Source of the DNA: an uncultured Muribaculaceae bacterium
Lineage (GTDB): Bacteria; Bacteroidota; Bacteroidia; Bacteroidales; Muribaculaceae
Assembly (NCBI GenBank): GCA_947176745.1
Contig: CAMWRV010000013.1
Span: 1 to 55,181 of the forward strand
Direction of reading: 5' to 3'
DNA length: 55,181 nt
Shown one piece after another: positions 14,685 to 22,715 of the stretch. The notes below the pieces were generated by a model. It saw only the letters and a list, made by a program, of their open reading frames with translations, ran no database searches and was not told the DNA's origin. The first letter of the stretch is position 1; each line of letters opens with the position of its first letter. The position numbers and the translations under genes are program-made.

Positions 14685-16304
14685 TTACTCGAAAACGGGT
14701 GTTCCGGTGATCTGGCCGTTGAATGTCACGATTGCCTCTGTGCCGTCTTCTTTGACTATGGTCATCGTTATGTCGTAGACATCGCCATCGACTGCCACCA
14801 CGGCGCGGGTGCCTTCTTTGACATAGTAGGTGGTGTTGGTCTCGATGTAGCTGAGTCTGCCGATGGTGCCTTCCGAGCTGTCCTCGCCATATACGTATGT
14901 GCCGGCGGGAAGGGTCTGCGCTGCAGGGGAGGCATGGAAATCCATGGCCACGCTGCAGTTCCAGCTGTCGTCGTTGAATTTCACGTAGAAGTTGCCCGCC
15001 GGACGAGCGTTTTCGTTGTAGGCGGCTTTTGTGACGGTGTACTCCGCCACCGGCGTGAATTTGTTGAGCCGACCTTCGTAGGTGCCTTTAAGCCGGCTTC
15101 CGTCGGCGAGAGTGAGATCGATCTCGAATGTGTAGACTCCTCCGTCGCGGCTGACGTTCATATTGCCTGACGCGACGGCGGTAGTGTTGCCGTCGCGGGC
15201 GAGGAACGTATAGCGGACGTCTGTGTCGATATATAGGGAGCCGCTGTTGCCGACCACATACTCGCCGGTCTCGAAATAGGTGGCGGAGGCTGATCCGTAG
15301 CAGTCGAGCGAGAGGGCGATGGTGCTGTCGGACGACAGGTTGAATGTCAGTCCGGTGTTGCCGCCGCCGTAGGGGTTGACATCGAGCATGTCGAACACAA
15401 CGGGGTCTGGTTCAGGCTCCGGATCGTCAAACGACGGCGTGCCGCTTATCTCTCCTTCGAATGTGAATTCGGCTGTCCGCCCGTCGGAAAGCACAAGATT
15501 CATGCCGATCGTGTAGACACTCCCTTCTCTGGCAACGCTGACCTTGCTGCCCGGCGCAAGCCGGAGGGTGGCGTAGGGGGAATATATGTCGACATATGAG
15601 GCGGGAGAGACGGTGGCCGGCATCCTGACGTCGGAATATGTGTACGTTCCGGCGGGGAGCTCGGTCTCCGAGGCGGCGGCGGTGAAGACGATCGCCATTT
15701 CGTAATTCCATGCGGCGTCGTTGAACTTGACGTAGAAGTCGCCGGCCGGCTGGGGATTGCTGTTGTAGGACGCTGAAGTCATCTCAGCCGTTATCCACTG
15801 GGTGTATTTGTCGAGTTCGCCGGTATATGTGCCGAGGAACTGTGCGTTGTCTTCAAGCGTCAGATCGATGTCGAATGTGAAGAGGTGGCCTTCGAGTGTG
15901 ACGTCTACAGTTCCGCCGGTTATGTTTTTCCTCTCGTTGTCGACCGTGACCGACGAGTATGCCGGATCCATCGTATAGGCGTCGTTGGTGCCTGACACGG
16001 TGTAGACTCCTGTCTTGAGCCAATTTGAGTCGGGACGCCCGTAAAGGTCGGTGACGCAGCTCACCGATCCGTCGGCGTTGGTGAATGTCAGCGTGACATT
16101 GCCTCCGGAGTAGGGCTGGACTTCGACTGAAGTGAATTCAACGGTTTCGGGTCCCTGCGGAACCTCCTTGAATGACAGCTCGCTCAGATAGTCGGCATTG
16201 AACTTATGGCTTGTGCCATCTTTCATCAAAACCGTCACATTCTGACCCGTCGCGCACAGCGGGGCGAGTCCGACAGCGAGAAGCATCGCGTACAAGTGCT
16301 TCAT
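14685..16304 (-). CDS. Secreted protein of four tandem beta domains
   Basis: A 539-residue protein. Start at 16304 gives a signal peptide (MKHLYAMLLAVGLAPLCATG|Q). After a short MKDGTSHKFNADYLSELSF segment come four related ~110-residue beta domains in an alternating A-B-A-B order. A-type units carry PYSGGNVTLTF / PYGGGNTGLTF. B-type units carry AGDFYVKFNDAAWNYEMAI / AGNFYVKFNDDSWNCSVAM. All end in a (T/S)FEGxxxGTP or GTYxGxLxK strand. A Pro/Glu linker (DDPEPEPDP) separates the two A-B pairs. First gene of a three-gene operon behind a consensus promoter. Internal duplication suggests an adhesive or scaffold role, but this is inference. Confidence 0.82.
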   Translation of the reverse strand: MKHLYAMLLAVGLAPLCATGQNVTVLMKDGTSHKFNADYLSELSFKEVPQGPETVEFTSVEVQPYSGGNVTLTFTNADGSVSCVTDLYGRPDSNWLKTGVYTVSGTNDAYTMDPAYSSVTVDNERKNITGGTVDVTLEGHLFTFDIDLTLEDNAQFLGTYTGELDKYTQWITAEMTSASYNSNPQPAGDFYVKFNDAAWNYEMAIVFTAAASETELPAGTYTYSDVRMPATVSPASYVDIYSPYATLRLAPGSKVSVAREGSVYTIGMNLVLSDGRTAEFTFEGEISGTPSFDDPEPEPDPVVFDMLDVNPYGGGNTGLTFNLSSDSTIALSLDCYGSASATYFETGEYVVGNSGSLYIDTDVRYTFLARDGNTTAVASGNMNVSRDGGVYTFEIDLTLADGSRLKGTYEGRLNKFTPVAEYTVTKAAYNENARPAGNFYVKFNDDSWNCSVAMDFHASPAAQTLPAGTYVYGEDSSEGTIGRLSYIETNTTYYVKEGTRAVVAVDGDVYDITMTIVKEDGTEAIVTFNGQITGTPVFE

Positions 16305-16385
16305 GGTGTGATTTGTTTTCGACGCGCGGCATCGTTCTTGCTTGTCCGACACGTCAGGTTAGTACTTCTTTTTGCTTACAAATCA

Positions 16386-16416
16386 CAAAAATAGTCAATC
16401 AATCGCAATTTACAAA
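16386..16416 (-). promoter_or_regulatory. Consensus promoter of the three-gene secreted-protein operon
   Basis: Minus strand TTTG (16413-16416), 19 bp, TATTTTTG (16386-16393): exact consensus. Predicted leader about 75-80 nt to the start at 16304. The flanking DNA (16380-16510) is strongly AT-rich. Confidence 0.8.
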
Positions 16417-16537
16417 TTATAATTCGACATTTGCGCAATTTGCACAGAATTAATATATGTTTACCAATATCACACTTAATATATACAATAATTATACAAT
16501 TATTCTGTCTGTCAGGCTATATCTGTCTGACAACAAA

Positions 16538-16564
16538 GGGTGCACCGGACATTCCGGCGCACCC
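16538..16564 (-). terminator. Terminator of the amylase gene
   Basis: GGGTGCGCCGGA (minus strand), a 3-base loop and its near-perfect complement, followed by TTTGTTGT. It lies ~36 nt past the amylase stop. Confidence 0.65.
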
Positions 16565-16600
16565 CTGTGACTTTTCATAGAAAGAGGCCTGCTGCGGCCC

Positions 16601-18013
16601 TTATTTTCCGGCTGTGGTGAAGATCCTGTATTCGCCGGGCGCGAGCGTCGCGGGCACTTTGGCCGTCTCTCCGCTCATCCAGTCGGTCATGCCTTTCACC
16701 GACGGAGCTTTTTTGAAGGGTTTTGCGGCCTCTTTGCCGAGATTGGCCATGACGGTCACTCCTCCGCGGCTGAAGGCTATGACGTCGGGCGAGGCGGTGG
16801 CGATGCGCTCCACGGGTGCTCCGGCATTGCTGCCGGCGGCAAGTTCGCGGCGCTCATGTTTGAGACGGTTCAGTTTTTTGTAGAATTCGGTCACTGCCGG
16901 ACTGGAATTCCAGTCGGGAGCCTTATCTTTGTCGAAGAACTCGAAGGCGCGGTTCATGCCGGTCTCCTGGCCGGTATAGATCAGCGGCATGCCGGGGAGT
17001 GTGTACATCAGCACGGCGAATGCCTCCTGCAGGTTGCCGAGTCGCTCGAATTCGGTGCCCTCCCATGAGTTGAGGTCATGGTTGGTGATCATGTTCATCA
17101 TGTAGGAGTCGCCCGGATAGAGGGCGTTCTCCTCGTCGAGGCGCTTGAAGATGTCGGTGGCGTGCGCCTCGGGGAATGTCTTGATCTTACCGTCGTCGCC
17201 CTTGAAGGTGTATTGTCCGGAGGTGGCGGCGATCGCGCTGAAGAGGTCTTTCATCGGCCAGTTGTAGTCCATGTCGAAGGCATGCTCCATCAGATCGGCG
17301 TTGGGAGCCTCGGCGAGCATGAAGATGTCGGATTTGACCTTTTCGAGCTGCGGACGGTTCTCGTTCCAGAAATCAGTGGGCACCTCTCCGGCCACATCGC
17401 AGCGGAAGCCGTCGATATCGGCCTCGCGGAGCCAGAACTGCATGGCGTCGGTCATCATCTTGCGCATCTCGGGGTTGGAGTAGTCGAATTTGTAGACGTC
17501 GGTCCAGTCGTAGGGGCCGAACATCTCCCCTTTCTCGTTGCGGGCATAATATTCGGGATGGTTCCTGACCATGGCGTTGTCGCAACCGGAGTGGTTGGGC
17601 ACCCAGTCGATGATGACTTTCATGCCGGCGTCGTGGGCGGCCTTGACCAGAGCGCGGAAGTCGTCGATGCTGCCGAACTCGGGGTTCACTCCCTTGTAGT
17701 CGTAGACGGCGTAGTAGCTTCCGAGTTTACCCTTGCGGTTCTCCTGCGAGATCGGATGGATGGGCATGAACCAGAGAATATCGACGCCGAGATCCTTGAG
17801 ACGGGGGATATGCGGCAGGATGGCCTCGAAAGTGCCTTCGGGTGTGAACTGGCGCACATTGACCTCATAGATCACGGCCTGACGGCTCCAGTCGGGGTGA
17901 TTGACTGTGGTGGCGGCGGGAGCGTCGCCGGTGATTGCGGCAAAAGCCGGCTGTGCGGCATCCGCAAGCAGCGAACCGCATATGGCGGCCGCCGCTACAA
18001 TAAGCTTTTTCAT
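16601..18013 (-). CDS. GH13 alpha-amylase family glycoside hydrolase, exported
   Basis: A 470-residue protein with signal peptide (MKKLIVAAAAICGSLLADAA). All four GH13 regions are visible: region I DWVPNH (136-141), region II GFRCDVAGE with nucleophile Asp206, region III MLAEA with acid/base Glu235, and region IV MITNHD with Asp313. A short C-terminal beta domain ends PGEYRIFTTAGK. It should cleave alpha-1,4-glucan in the periplasm or at the surface. No SusCD-type genes are adjacent, so this is not a classical starch-utilisation locus in this window. Transcribed alone from the promoter at 18146-18176 through a leader of seven 17-bp repeats, with a terminator after the gene. The exact substrate (starch, maltodextrin, neopullulan) is open. 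Confidence 0.92.
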   Translation of the reverse strand: MKKLIVAAAAICGSLLADAAQPAFAAITGDAPAATTVNHPDWSRQAVIYEVNVRQFTPEGTFEAILPHIPRLKDLGVDILWFMPIHPISQENRKGKLGSYYAVYDYKGVNPEFGSIDDFRALVKAAHDAGMKVIIDWVPNHSGCDNAMVRNHPEYYARNEKGEMFGPYDWTDVYKFDYSNPEMRKMMTDAMQFWLREADIDGFRCDVAGEVPTDFWNENRPQLEKVKSDIFMLAEAPNADLMEHAFDMDYNWPMKDLFSAIAATSGQYTFKGDDGKIKTFPEAHATDIFKRLDEENALYPGDSYMMNMITNHDLNSWEGTEFERLGNLQEAFAVLMYTLPGMPLIYTGQETGMNRAFEFFDKDKAPDWNSSPAVTEFYKKLNRLKHERRELAAGSNAGAPVERIATASPDVIAFSRGGVTVMANLGKEAAKPFKKAPSVKGMTDWMSGETAKVPATLAPGEYRIFTTAGK

Positions 18014-18021
18014 GATAATCC

Positions 18022-18140
18022 GGTAATTTGTTTTGTCCGATAATTTGTTTTGTGTGATAATCTGTTTTGCGCGAAAAAGTGTCTTATCTGATAATTTATC
18101 TTATCTGATAATCTGTTTTGCCAGATAATTTGTTTTTTCG
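18022..18140. repeat. Seven tandem 17-bp repeats forming the amylase leader
   Basis: Units start at 18022, 18039, 18056, 18073, 18090, 18107 and 18124, consensus GATAATYTGTTTTGTST on the plus strand; the fourth unit (18073-18089) is diverged. The array begins 8 bp upstream of the amylase start codon and ends about at the predicted transcription start, so it makes up nearly the whole 5' UTR. Confidence 0.85.
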
Positions 18141-18145
18141 TGCTG

Positions 18146-18176
18146 CAAAAATACAACAATATCCCCATCCGTCAAA
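18146..18176 (-). promoter_or_regulatory. Consensus promoter of the amylase gene
   Basis: Minus strand TTTG (18173-18176), 19 bp, TATTTTTG (18146-18153): exact TTTG-N19-TAnnTTTG. Confidence 0.8.
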
Positions 18177-18259
18177 ATGTTTAATCATCGCAGCCGACAA
18201 GCAACCGCCAACACGCCGCCGACTGTCAAGACACATCCCCTTCCGACCGCACGACAACT

Positions 18260-18404
18260 CATCTCTCAAATAATCATTTTCACAAAGTCATCTCTCAAAT
18301 AATCATTTTCACAAAGTCATCTTTCAAATAATCATTTTTGTAAAATCATCTTTCAAATAATCATTTTTACAAAATCATCTTTGAAATAATGAAATTTTGA
18401 AATA
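18260..18404. repeat. Five tandem 29-bp repeats upstream of the AAA ATPase gene
   Basis: Copies at 18260, 18289, 18318, 18347 and 18376. Units 1 and 2 are identical, 3 and 4 drift by a few bases, and 5 is diverged and carries the -33 element. Consensus begins CATCTTTCAAATAATCATTT. There are no unique spacers, so it is not a CRISPR array. The rest of the gene-free stretch 18014-18551 holds two divergent promoters and a GC-rich segment (18181-18259) in which nothing is recognised. Confidence 0.85.
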
Positions 18405-18410
18405 TCTTTG
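18380..18410 (+). promoter_or_regulatory. Consensus promoter of the AAA ATPase gene
   Basis: TTTG (18380-18383), 19 bp, TATCTTTG (18403-18410): exact consensus, formed by the last 29-bp repeat unit and its edge. Predicted leader about 135 nt. Confidence 0.8.
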
Positions 18411-18506
18411 CAATCAAGTAGCTACACAATCCGCCATTGATACATAAGGGCTACGGTTAGGGAGGAAGCTGGCCTCATCCCACAAACATAAAATTCAAAT
18501 CTAAGC

Positions 18507-18528
18507 AAGTGTTTAAATTTGAACACTT
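18507..18528. promoter_or_regulatory. 22-bp near-perfect palindrome in the AAA ATPase leader
   Basis: AAGTGTTTAAA facing TTTGAACACTT, followed by ACTTGAC. It shares an exact 19-base stretch with the minus strand at 9286-9304. The upstream TTG of the longer ORF falls inside it, which argues for the ATG at 18552 as the real start. Confidence 0.7.
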
Positions 18529-18551
18529 ACTTGACAAATGATTACAAAAAA

Positions 18552-19742
18552 ATGGAGACATTAAAAAGGCAATATAATCGGTTATTAAAACTGACTTCTA
18601 CCGACCATATAAGAAACCTATATGACGAGATTTCATGGAATACACGTCTCATAGGCATTAAGGGATCAAGAGGCGTCGGTAAAACCACATTGATGCTTCA
18701 ACGTATAAAACTGTCATTCCCTGACACATCAAAAGCTCTATATGTCACGCTTGATGACATATGGTTCGCTTCACATACCCTAACCGAACTCGCAGAAAGA
18801 GCCGTCGGGGAAGGTGTGACGCATCTGTTTCTCGATGAAGTGCACAGACTTAAAGGATGGGAACGTCAGGTAAAGAACATTTATGACTTCTACCCGGACT
18901 TGAAAGTAATCTTCACTGGCTCTTCAATGCTTGAGATAGATCATTCCATTGCCGATCTGTCGCGCCGCTGTCTGATGTATTCACTTCCGGGGCTATCTTT
19001 TCGCGAGTATCTTGAATTTCAGGGAATCAAGATAAAGCCTCTGTCTCTACAGGAAATCCTTAGCGACCATATGCGTCTTGCCTCCGAATTCACAGCTGAG
19101 CGGGATATGCTCAGACTATTTCACAGCTACCTCAGGCACGGGTACTACCCATTCTATACAACAGAGACTGAGACAGATTATCTGCTGCGTGTCAGCAACA
19201 TCGTGACAAGCGTGATAGACTATGATATGCCGGCTGTTGCCAACATTGAATATGCGACCCAGATCAAGGCAAAACAGCTGCTCACAATAATGGCAGCCCA
19301 GTCGCCCTCTCCGCTTAACGCCAAAGTCACCGCCGAAATGCTTCAGGTATCCACCAACCAGATGATCAAGATCCTGTCGCTGCTTGACAAGTCTCAGATT
19401 CTGCGTTTACTATATTACAATACCGAACGCAATCCAAAGTCAATGGCAAAGCCTCAGAAAATACTTCTCAGCAACCCGTCGCTGCTCTATGCTCTTGGCT
19501 ATGCAGACAAAGGCAAGGTAAGAGAGTCATTTCTCGCGGCAATGATGGCAGAGGGGCATGAAATAGCGTACCCGAGAAATGGAGATCTTTTGGTAGACAA
19601 CAGATACCTGTTTGAGGTCGGAGGTGCGAAAAAAGGCTTCACCCAGATACGCGACATACCTGACAGTTTCGTAGCCGCCGATGACATACAGACAGGCTTC
19701 GGCAACCGCATCCCCCTATGGATCTTCGGGTTTCTGTATTGA
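18552..19742 (+). CDS. AAA family ATPase with DUF4143-like C-terminus
   Basis: A 396-residue protein. Walker A GSRGVGKT (38-45), Walker B LFLDE (92-96) followed by VHRLKGW, and sensor-like IFTGSS (120-125). The C-terminal half has the DUF4143-type end (LLVDNRYLFEVGGAKKGFTQ), a degenerate nuclease-like fold. This family (AAA_14/DUF4143) is common as scattered single genes in gut Bacteroidota, and its cellular role is unsettled. Start at 18552 because upstream codons lie in the leader palindrome. It converges on uvrC, whose stop is 21 bp away, with no terminator seen between. The long repeat-bearing leader is unusual for this kind of gene. Confidence 0.88.
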   Translation: METLKRQYNRLLKLTSTDHIRNLYDEISWNTRLIGIKGSRGVGKTTLMLQRIKLSFPDTSKALYVTLDDIWFASHTLTELAERAVGEGVTHLFLDEVHRLKGWERQVKNIYDFYPDLKVIFTGSSMLEIDHSIADLSRRCLMYSLPGLSFREYLEFQGIKIKPLSLQEILSDHMRLASEFTAERDMLRLFHSYLRHGYYPFYTTETETDYLLRVSNIVTSVIDYDMPAVANIEYATQIKAKQLLTIMAAQSPSPLNAKVTAEMLQVSTNQMIKILSLLDKSQILRLLYYNTERNPKSMAKPQKILLSNPSLLYALGYADKGKVRESFLAAMMAEGHEIAYPRNGDLLVDNRYLFEVGGAKKGFTQIRDIPDSFVAADDIQTGFGNRIPLWIFGFLY

Positions 19743-19763
19743 CCAAGCCCCCATCCCACAAAA

Positions 19764-21791
19764 TCACTTTGCGAAGGCGGAGGTGAGGAGGCGGGCTTTT
19801 GACTTGCCGATGACCGACTCTATTTCTGTTATGTCGGCTTCTTTCAGGCGTTTAAGGCTTTTGAAATGCTTCATAAGTTTCGATGCGGTGGCTGGCCCGA
19901 TGCCTTTGATTCCATCCAATTCGCTGGCTGTCTGCGATTTGCTGCGACGGTCGCGGTGATGGGTGATGCCGAAGCGGTGTGCCTCGTCGCGTAGCGCCTG
20001 GATCACCCGGAGACTCGGCGATTTCTTGTCGAGATAGAGGGGCAGCGTGTCACCCGGAAAGTATATCTCCTCAAGTCTCTTCGCAATGCCGACAAGCGCG
20101 ACCTCGCCGCGTATCCCCATCTCGTCGAACGCCTCGACGGCGGCGCTCAACTGCCCTTTTCCGCCGTCGACCACAACCATCTGGGGCAACGTCTGACCTT
20201 CGGCCATCATGCGCGTATAGCGGCGGTGAAGCACCTCCTTCATCGACGCGAAGTCGTTAGCCCCGACTACTGTCTTGATGTTGAAGTGGCGGTAGTCGCG
20301 CCGCGCCGGACGCCCGTTGCGGAACACCACACAGCTCGCCACAGGATTCGTGCCCTGAATGTTCGAGTTGTCGAAGCATTCGATATGCCGCGGCTCGGAG
20401 CCGAGCCTGAAATCATCTTTCATTCGGGCCATAAGCCGGTCGGTCGCACGGTCAGGATTAAGCAGGGCAGCCTCTTTCTCGCGGTCTTTCATGTATTGTG
20501 TGGCATTCTTCACGCCGACGTCGAGAGCACGCCGCTTCTCGCCTCTCTGAGGCACGGTGAACGTGATGTTGCCGAATTCCACGTCGGGCCGGAAAGGCAC
20601 CAGCACTTCTCCGAACTGACGGTCGAACCGGTGCATCACCTCGGCCACGGCCATCGAAAGAATCTCCTCACGTGTGGTCTCGTTCTGCCGTCGCACAAAC
20701 TCCAGATTGAGACTCTGAGTGACCGCCCCGCGATGCAGATGCATGAAGTTGACATAAGCCCTGTCATCGCTCTCGACATATGCGAAGAGATCCGCCTCAA
20801 GTGTAGCGGTCTCCCCTACGATGCTCTTGGCGTTATAGCGTCTGACAATCTCATATTTTTCCTTGACAGCCTGAGCCTCCTCGAATTTCCAATCCTCGCC
20901 GAGACGCGTCATCTCGTCGAGCAGCATGCGCTCAAGCTCGACGGTCTCGCCGTTGAGAATCTGACGGACGCGGACTATGTAGCCGGCGTATTCCTCCGGA
21001 CTCATCAGCGCGCGGCAAGGGCCTCCGCACTTGCCAATGTGATAGTCGAGGCAAAGCGAATACTTGCCCCGCGCTATGCTCTTCTCGTCGAGAGCGTGGC
21101 GGCATGAGCGCAGCGGATATGTGTCGCGTATCAGATCGAGCACAAGTTTCGCCGACTGGACGTTGCTGTAAGGCCCGTAATATTTCCCGGAGATACCCTT
21201 CTCGCGCGTCATGAACACACGCGGATAAAGTTCCTTTGTGACGACTATCCAGGGGTAAGACTTGTCATCCTTTAGCAGCACGTTGTAGTGGGGCTTGTAG
21301 CGCTTGATCATCGCGTTCTCGAGATGAAGCGCATCCTCCTCAGTGCCTACCACGATAAACCGCATATCGACGATATTGCGCACAAGCAGATTCGTGCGCG
21401 TGGAGTCATGACGGCGGTTGAAATAGCTCGACACCCGCCTCTTCAGGCGTTTCGCCTTGCCTACGTATATCACCTTTCCCTCGCGGTCGAGATACATGTA
21501 GACGCCCGGAGACTCGGGAAGATTCAGTATCTTTTCGCGCAACTGCGCTCCTGGACGGTTGTGAAATATATCCTCGCGCGTCCGGTCGGGCGTGATCTCG
21601 ATATCAAATCCGCCCACCTGATCGATCTTCCTGCCTGCCGAAGCGAGAACCACCTCTACGTTCTCGCGCGTGGCAGTCCTGTCGATCTTCTCCTTTCCGG
21701 CTGCTTCGGCTGACGGTTCTTCGGCTGCCGACAAACCGGCAGCCTTGTCTTCGATATTTATTTCGGTATTGTTTTCGGGAATAATGTCCAT
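19764..21791 (-). CDS. uvrC: Excinuclease ABC subunit C
   Basis: A 675-residue protein. UvrC makes both incisions flanking a DNA lesion in nucleotide excision repair. GIY-YIG domain from SPGVYMYLDREGKVIYVGKAK (~94-114), a Cys-rich region (CRHALDEK... CLDYHIGKCGGPC), a UvrB-binding UVR motif region (~EAQAVKEKYEIV), an RNase H-like endonuclease domain (IECFDNSNIQG, MVVVDGGKGQL, LRDEAHRF) and C-terminal helix-hairpin-helix motifs (LDGIKGIGPATASKLMKHFK). The reading frame has ~75 extra acidic/Ala-rich residues before the usual N-terminus. No internal ATG allows a shorter start, although Val59 (GTG) could. Fixed neighbours apt and mnmG support the call. Confidence 0.95.
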   Translation of the reverse strand: MDIIPENNTEINIEDKAAGLSAAEEPSAEAAGKEKIDRTATRENVEVVLASAGRKIDQVGGFDIEITPDRTREDIFHNRPGAQLREKILNLPESPGVYMYLDREGKVIYVGKAKRLKRRVSSYFNRRHDSTRTNLLVRNIVDMRFIVVGTEEDALHLENAMIKRYKPHYNVLLKDDKSYPWIVVTKELYPRVFMTREKGISGKYYGPYSNVQSAKLVLDLIRDTYPLRSCRHALDEKSIARGKYSLCLDYHIGKCGGPCRALMSPEEYAGYIVRVRQILNGETVELERMLLDEMTRLGEDWKFEEAQAVKEKYEIVRRYNAKSIVGETATLEADLFAYVESDDRAYVNFMHLHRGAVTQSLNLEFVRRQNETTREEILSMAVAEVMHRFDRQFGEVLVPFRPDVEFGNITFTVPQRGEKRRALDVGVKNATQYMKDREKEAALLNPDRATDRLMARMKDDFRLGSEPRHIECFDNSNIQGTNPVASCVVFRNGRPARRDYRHFNIKTVVGANDFASMKEVLHRRYTRMMAEGQTLPQMVVVDGGKGQLSAAVEAFDEMGIRGEVALVGIAKRLEEIYFPGDTLPLYLDKKSPSLRVIQALRDEAHRFGITHHRDRRSKSQTASELDGIKGIGPATASKLMKHFKSLKRLKEADITEIESVIGKSKARLLTSAFAK

Positions 21792-21856
21792 ATACATATA
21801 ACGGAACAGCGAGCAGGATTGGTGAGCCTCAGAGAAGCATTCTGAATGCACGGAAT

Positions 21857-21892
21857 AAAAAAGTCCGGATTGATCGCAATCCGGACTTTTTT
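21857..21892. terminator. Strong intrinsic terminator downstream of apt
   Basis: AAGTCCGGATT, a 6-base loop and its perfect complement, flanked by A6 and T6 runs so that it works in both directions. It ends the ybeY-mnmG-apt transcript ~86 nt past the apt stop, and uvrC must be transcribed separately. No clear uvrC promoter is seen in the 65 bp that remain. Confidence 0.9.
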
Positions 21893-21977
21893 AATAAACT
21901 TTCCGAAGATTTCAGAGGTCTGCCCGACACTCTTCGGAACTGAATAAATTTTTACGGTTTCATCGAAACCGGGGCTG

Positions 21978-22502
21978 TCAATACTTAAGAAGAGAAGTCA
22001 CCTCGCAGTCTGCCGGAAGAGCGGCGCGACCGTTTAGAGCTGTCAGTTCGACGACGAAATTTACATAGACTTTCTTCGGATTCATCGACATCACGAGGTC
22101 GTAGCAAGCGCGCATCGTACCGCCTGTGGCGAGAAGATCGTCATGCAGAAGCACTACATCATTCTCGTTTATGGCGTCGCTGTGAAGCTCGATCGTATCC
22201 ACGCCATATTCCTTGGCATATGCCTTCTTGATTGTCACCGAAGGGAGCTTACCCGGTTTGCGGGCCGGCACAAAACCGCATCCGAGCTTGTAAGCCATGA
22301 TCGAACCGCCGATGAAACCGCGCGATTCTATGCCTACGATCTTGGTTATACCTTTGTCCTTGTAGAGCTCTGTGAGAGCATCGCTCATTACATGCAGAGC
22401 CTCGCCATCCTTGAGAAGAGTGGTAAGATCGCGGAATATTATCCCCTTCGAGGGAAAATCGGGAATATCCCTGATCTTGAGTCTCAGATCATCAATTTCC
22501 AT
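21978..22502 (-). CDS. apt: Adenine phosphoribosyltransferase
   Basis: A 174-residue protein that salvages adenine to AMP with PRPP. Seen: IRDIPDFPSKGIIFRDLTTL at the N-terminus, VGIESRGFIGG, FVPARKPGKLP and the PRPP-binding loop LLHDDLLATGGTM. Length is normal. Start at 22502 opens directly on the conserved domain; the longer ORF enters the intergenic region. Lies between mnmG and uvrC as in other Bacteroidales. Confidence 0.95.
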   Translation of the reverse strand: MEIDDLRLKIRDIPDFPSKGIIFRDLTTLLKDGEALHVMSDALTELYKDKGITKIVGIESRGFIGGSIMAYKLGCGFVPARKPGKLPSVTIKKAYAKEYGVDTIELHSDAINENDVVLLHDDLLATGGTMRACYDLVMSMNPKKVYVNFVVELTALNGRAALPADCEVTSLLKY

Positions 22503-22690
22503 ACCAGTTGTTTTTAAGGTTTGAATATATTTGTTTATTTGATTATCACAATCCGTCAGCCAACACTGTGCCGCTGCATGATGCAGCCGACACCTGTTAG
22601 ATAAGATCCGTGCCACATTGTTTAACCATCCCGAAAAACTTCACGGAAAGAAACCTTATCCTTTCATTTTCCAACAGATAAGAGATATTG

Positions 22691-22706
22691 TGTTCCACGT
22701 GGAACA
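22691..22706. promoter_or_regulatory. parS: Perfect 16-bp parS-like palindrome
   Basis: TGTTCCACGTGGAACA, a perfect palindrome matching the bacterial ParB-binding parS consensus (TGTTnCACGTGnAACA). It lies 9 bp past the mnmG stop, in the 213-bp mnmG-apt gap. It is the only such site noticed in the window. If real, it places the window in the origin-proximal part of the chromosome. Confidence 0.75.
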
Positions 22707-22715
22707 ATCCGGCCA

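Noticed and set aside
18022..18404. Possible CRISPR array
   Set aside because: Units of 17 and 29 bp are directly tandem with no unique spacers, and no cas genes are in the window.
18420..18500. Possible riboswitch or structured RNA in the AAA ATPase leader (GGGCTACGGTTAGGGAGGAAGC region)
   Set aside because: No known aptamer pattern recognised and no clear paired helices apart from the 22-bp palindrome further down.
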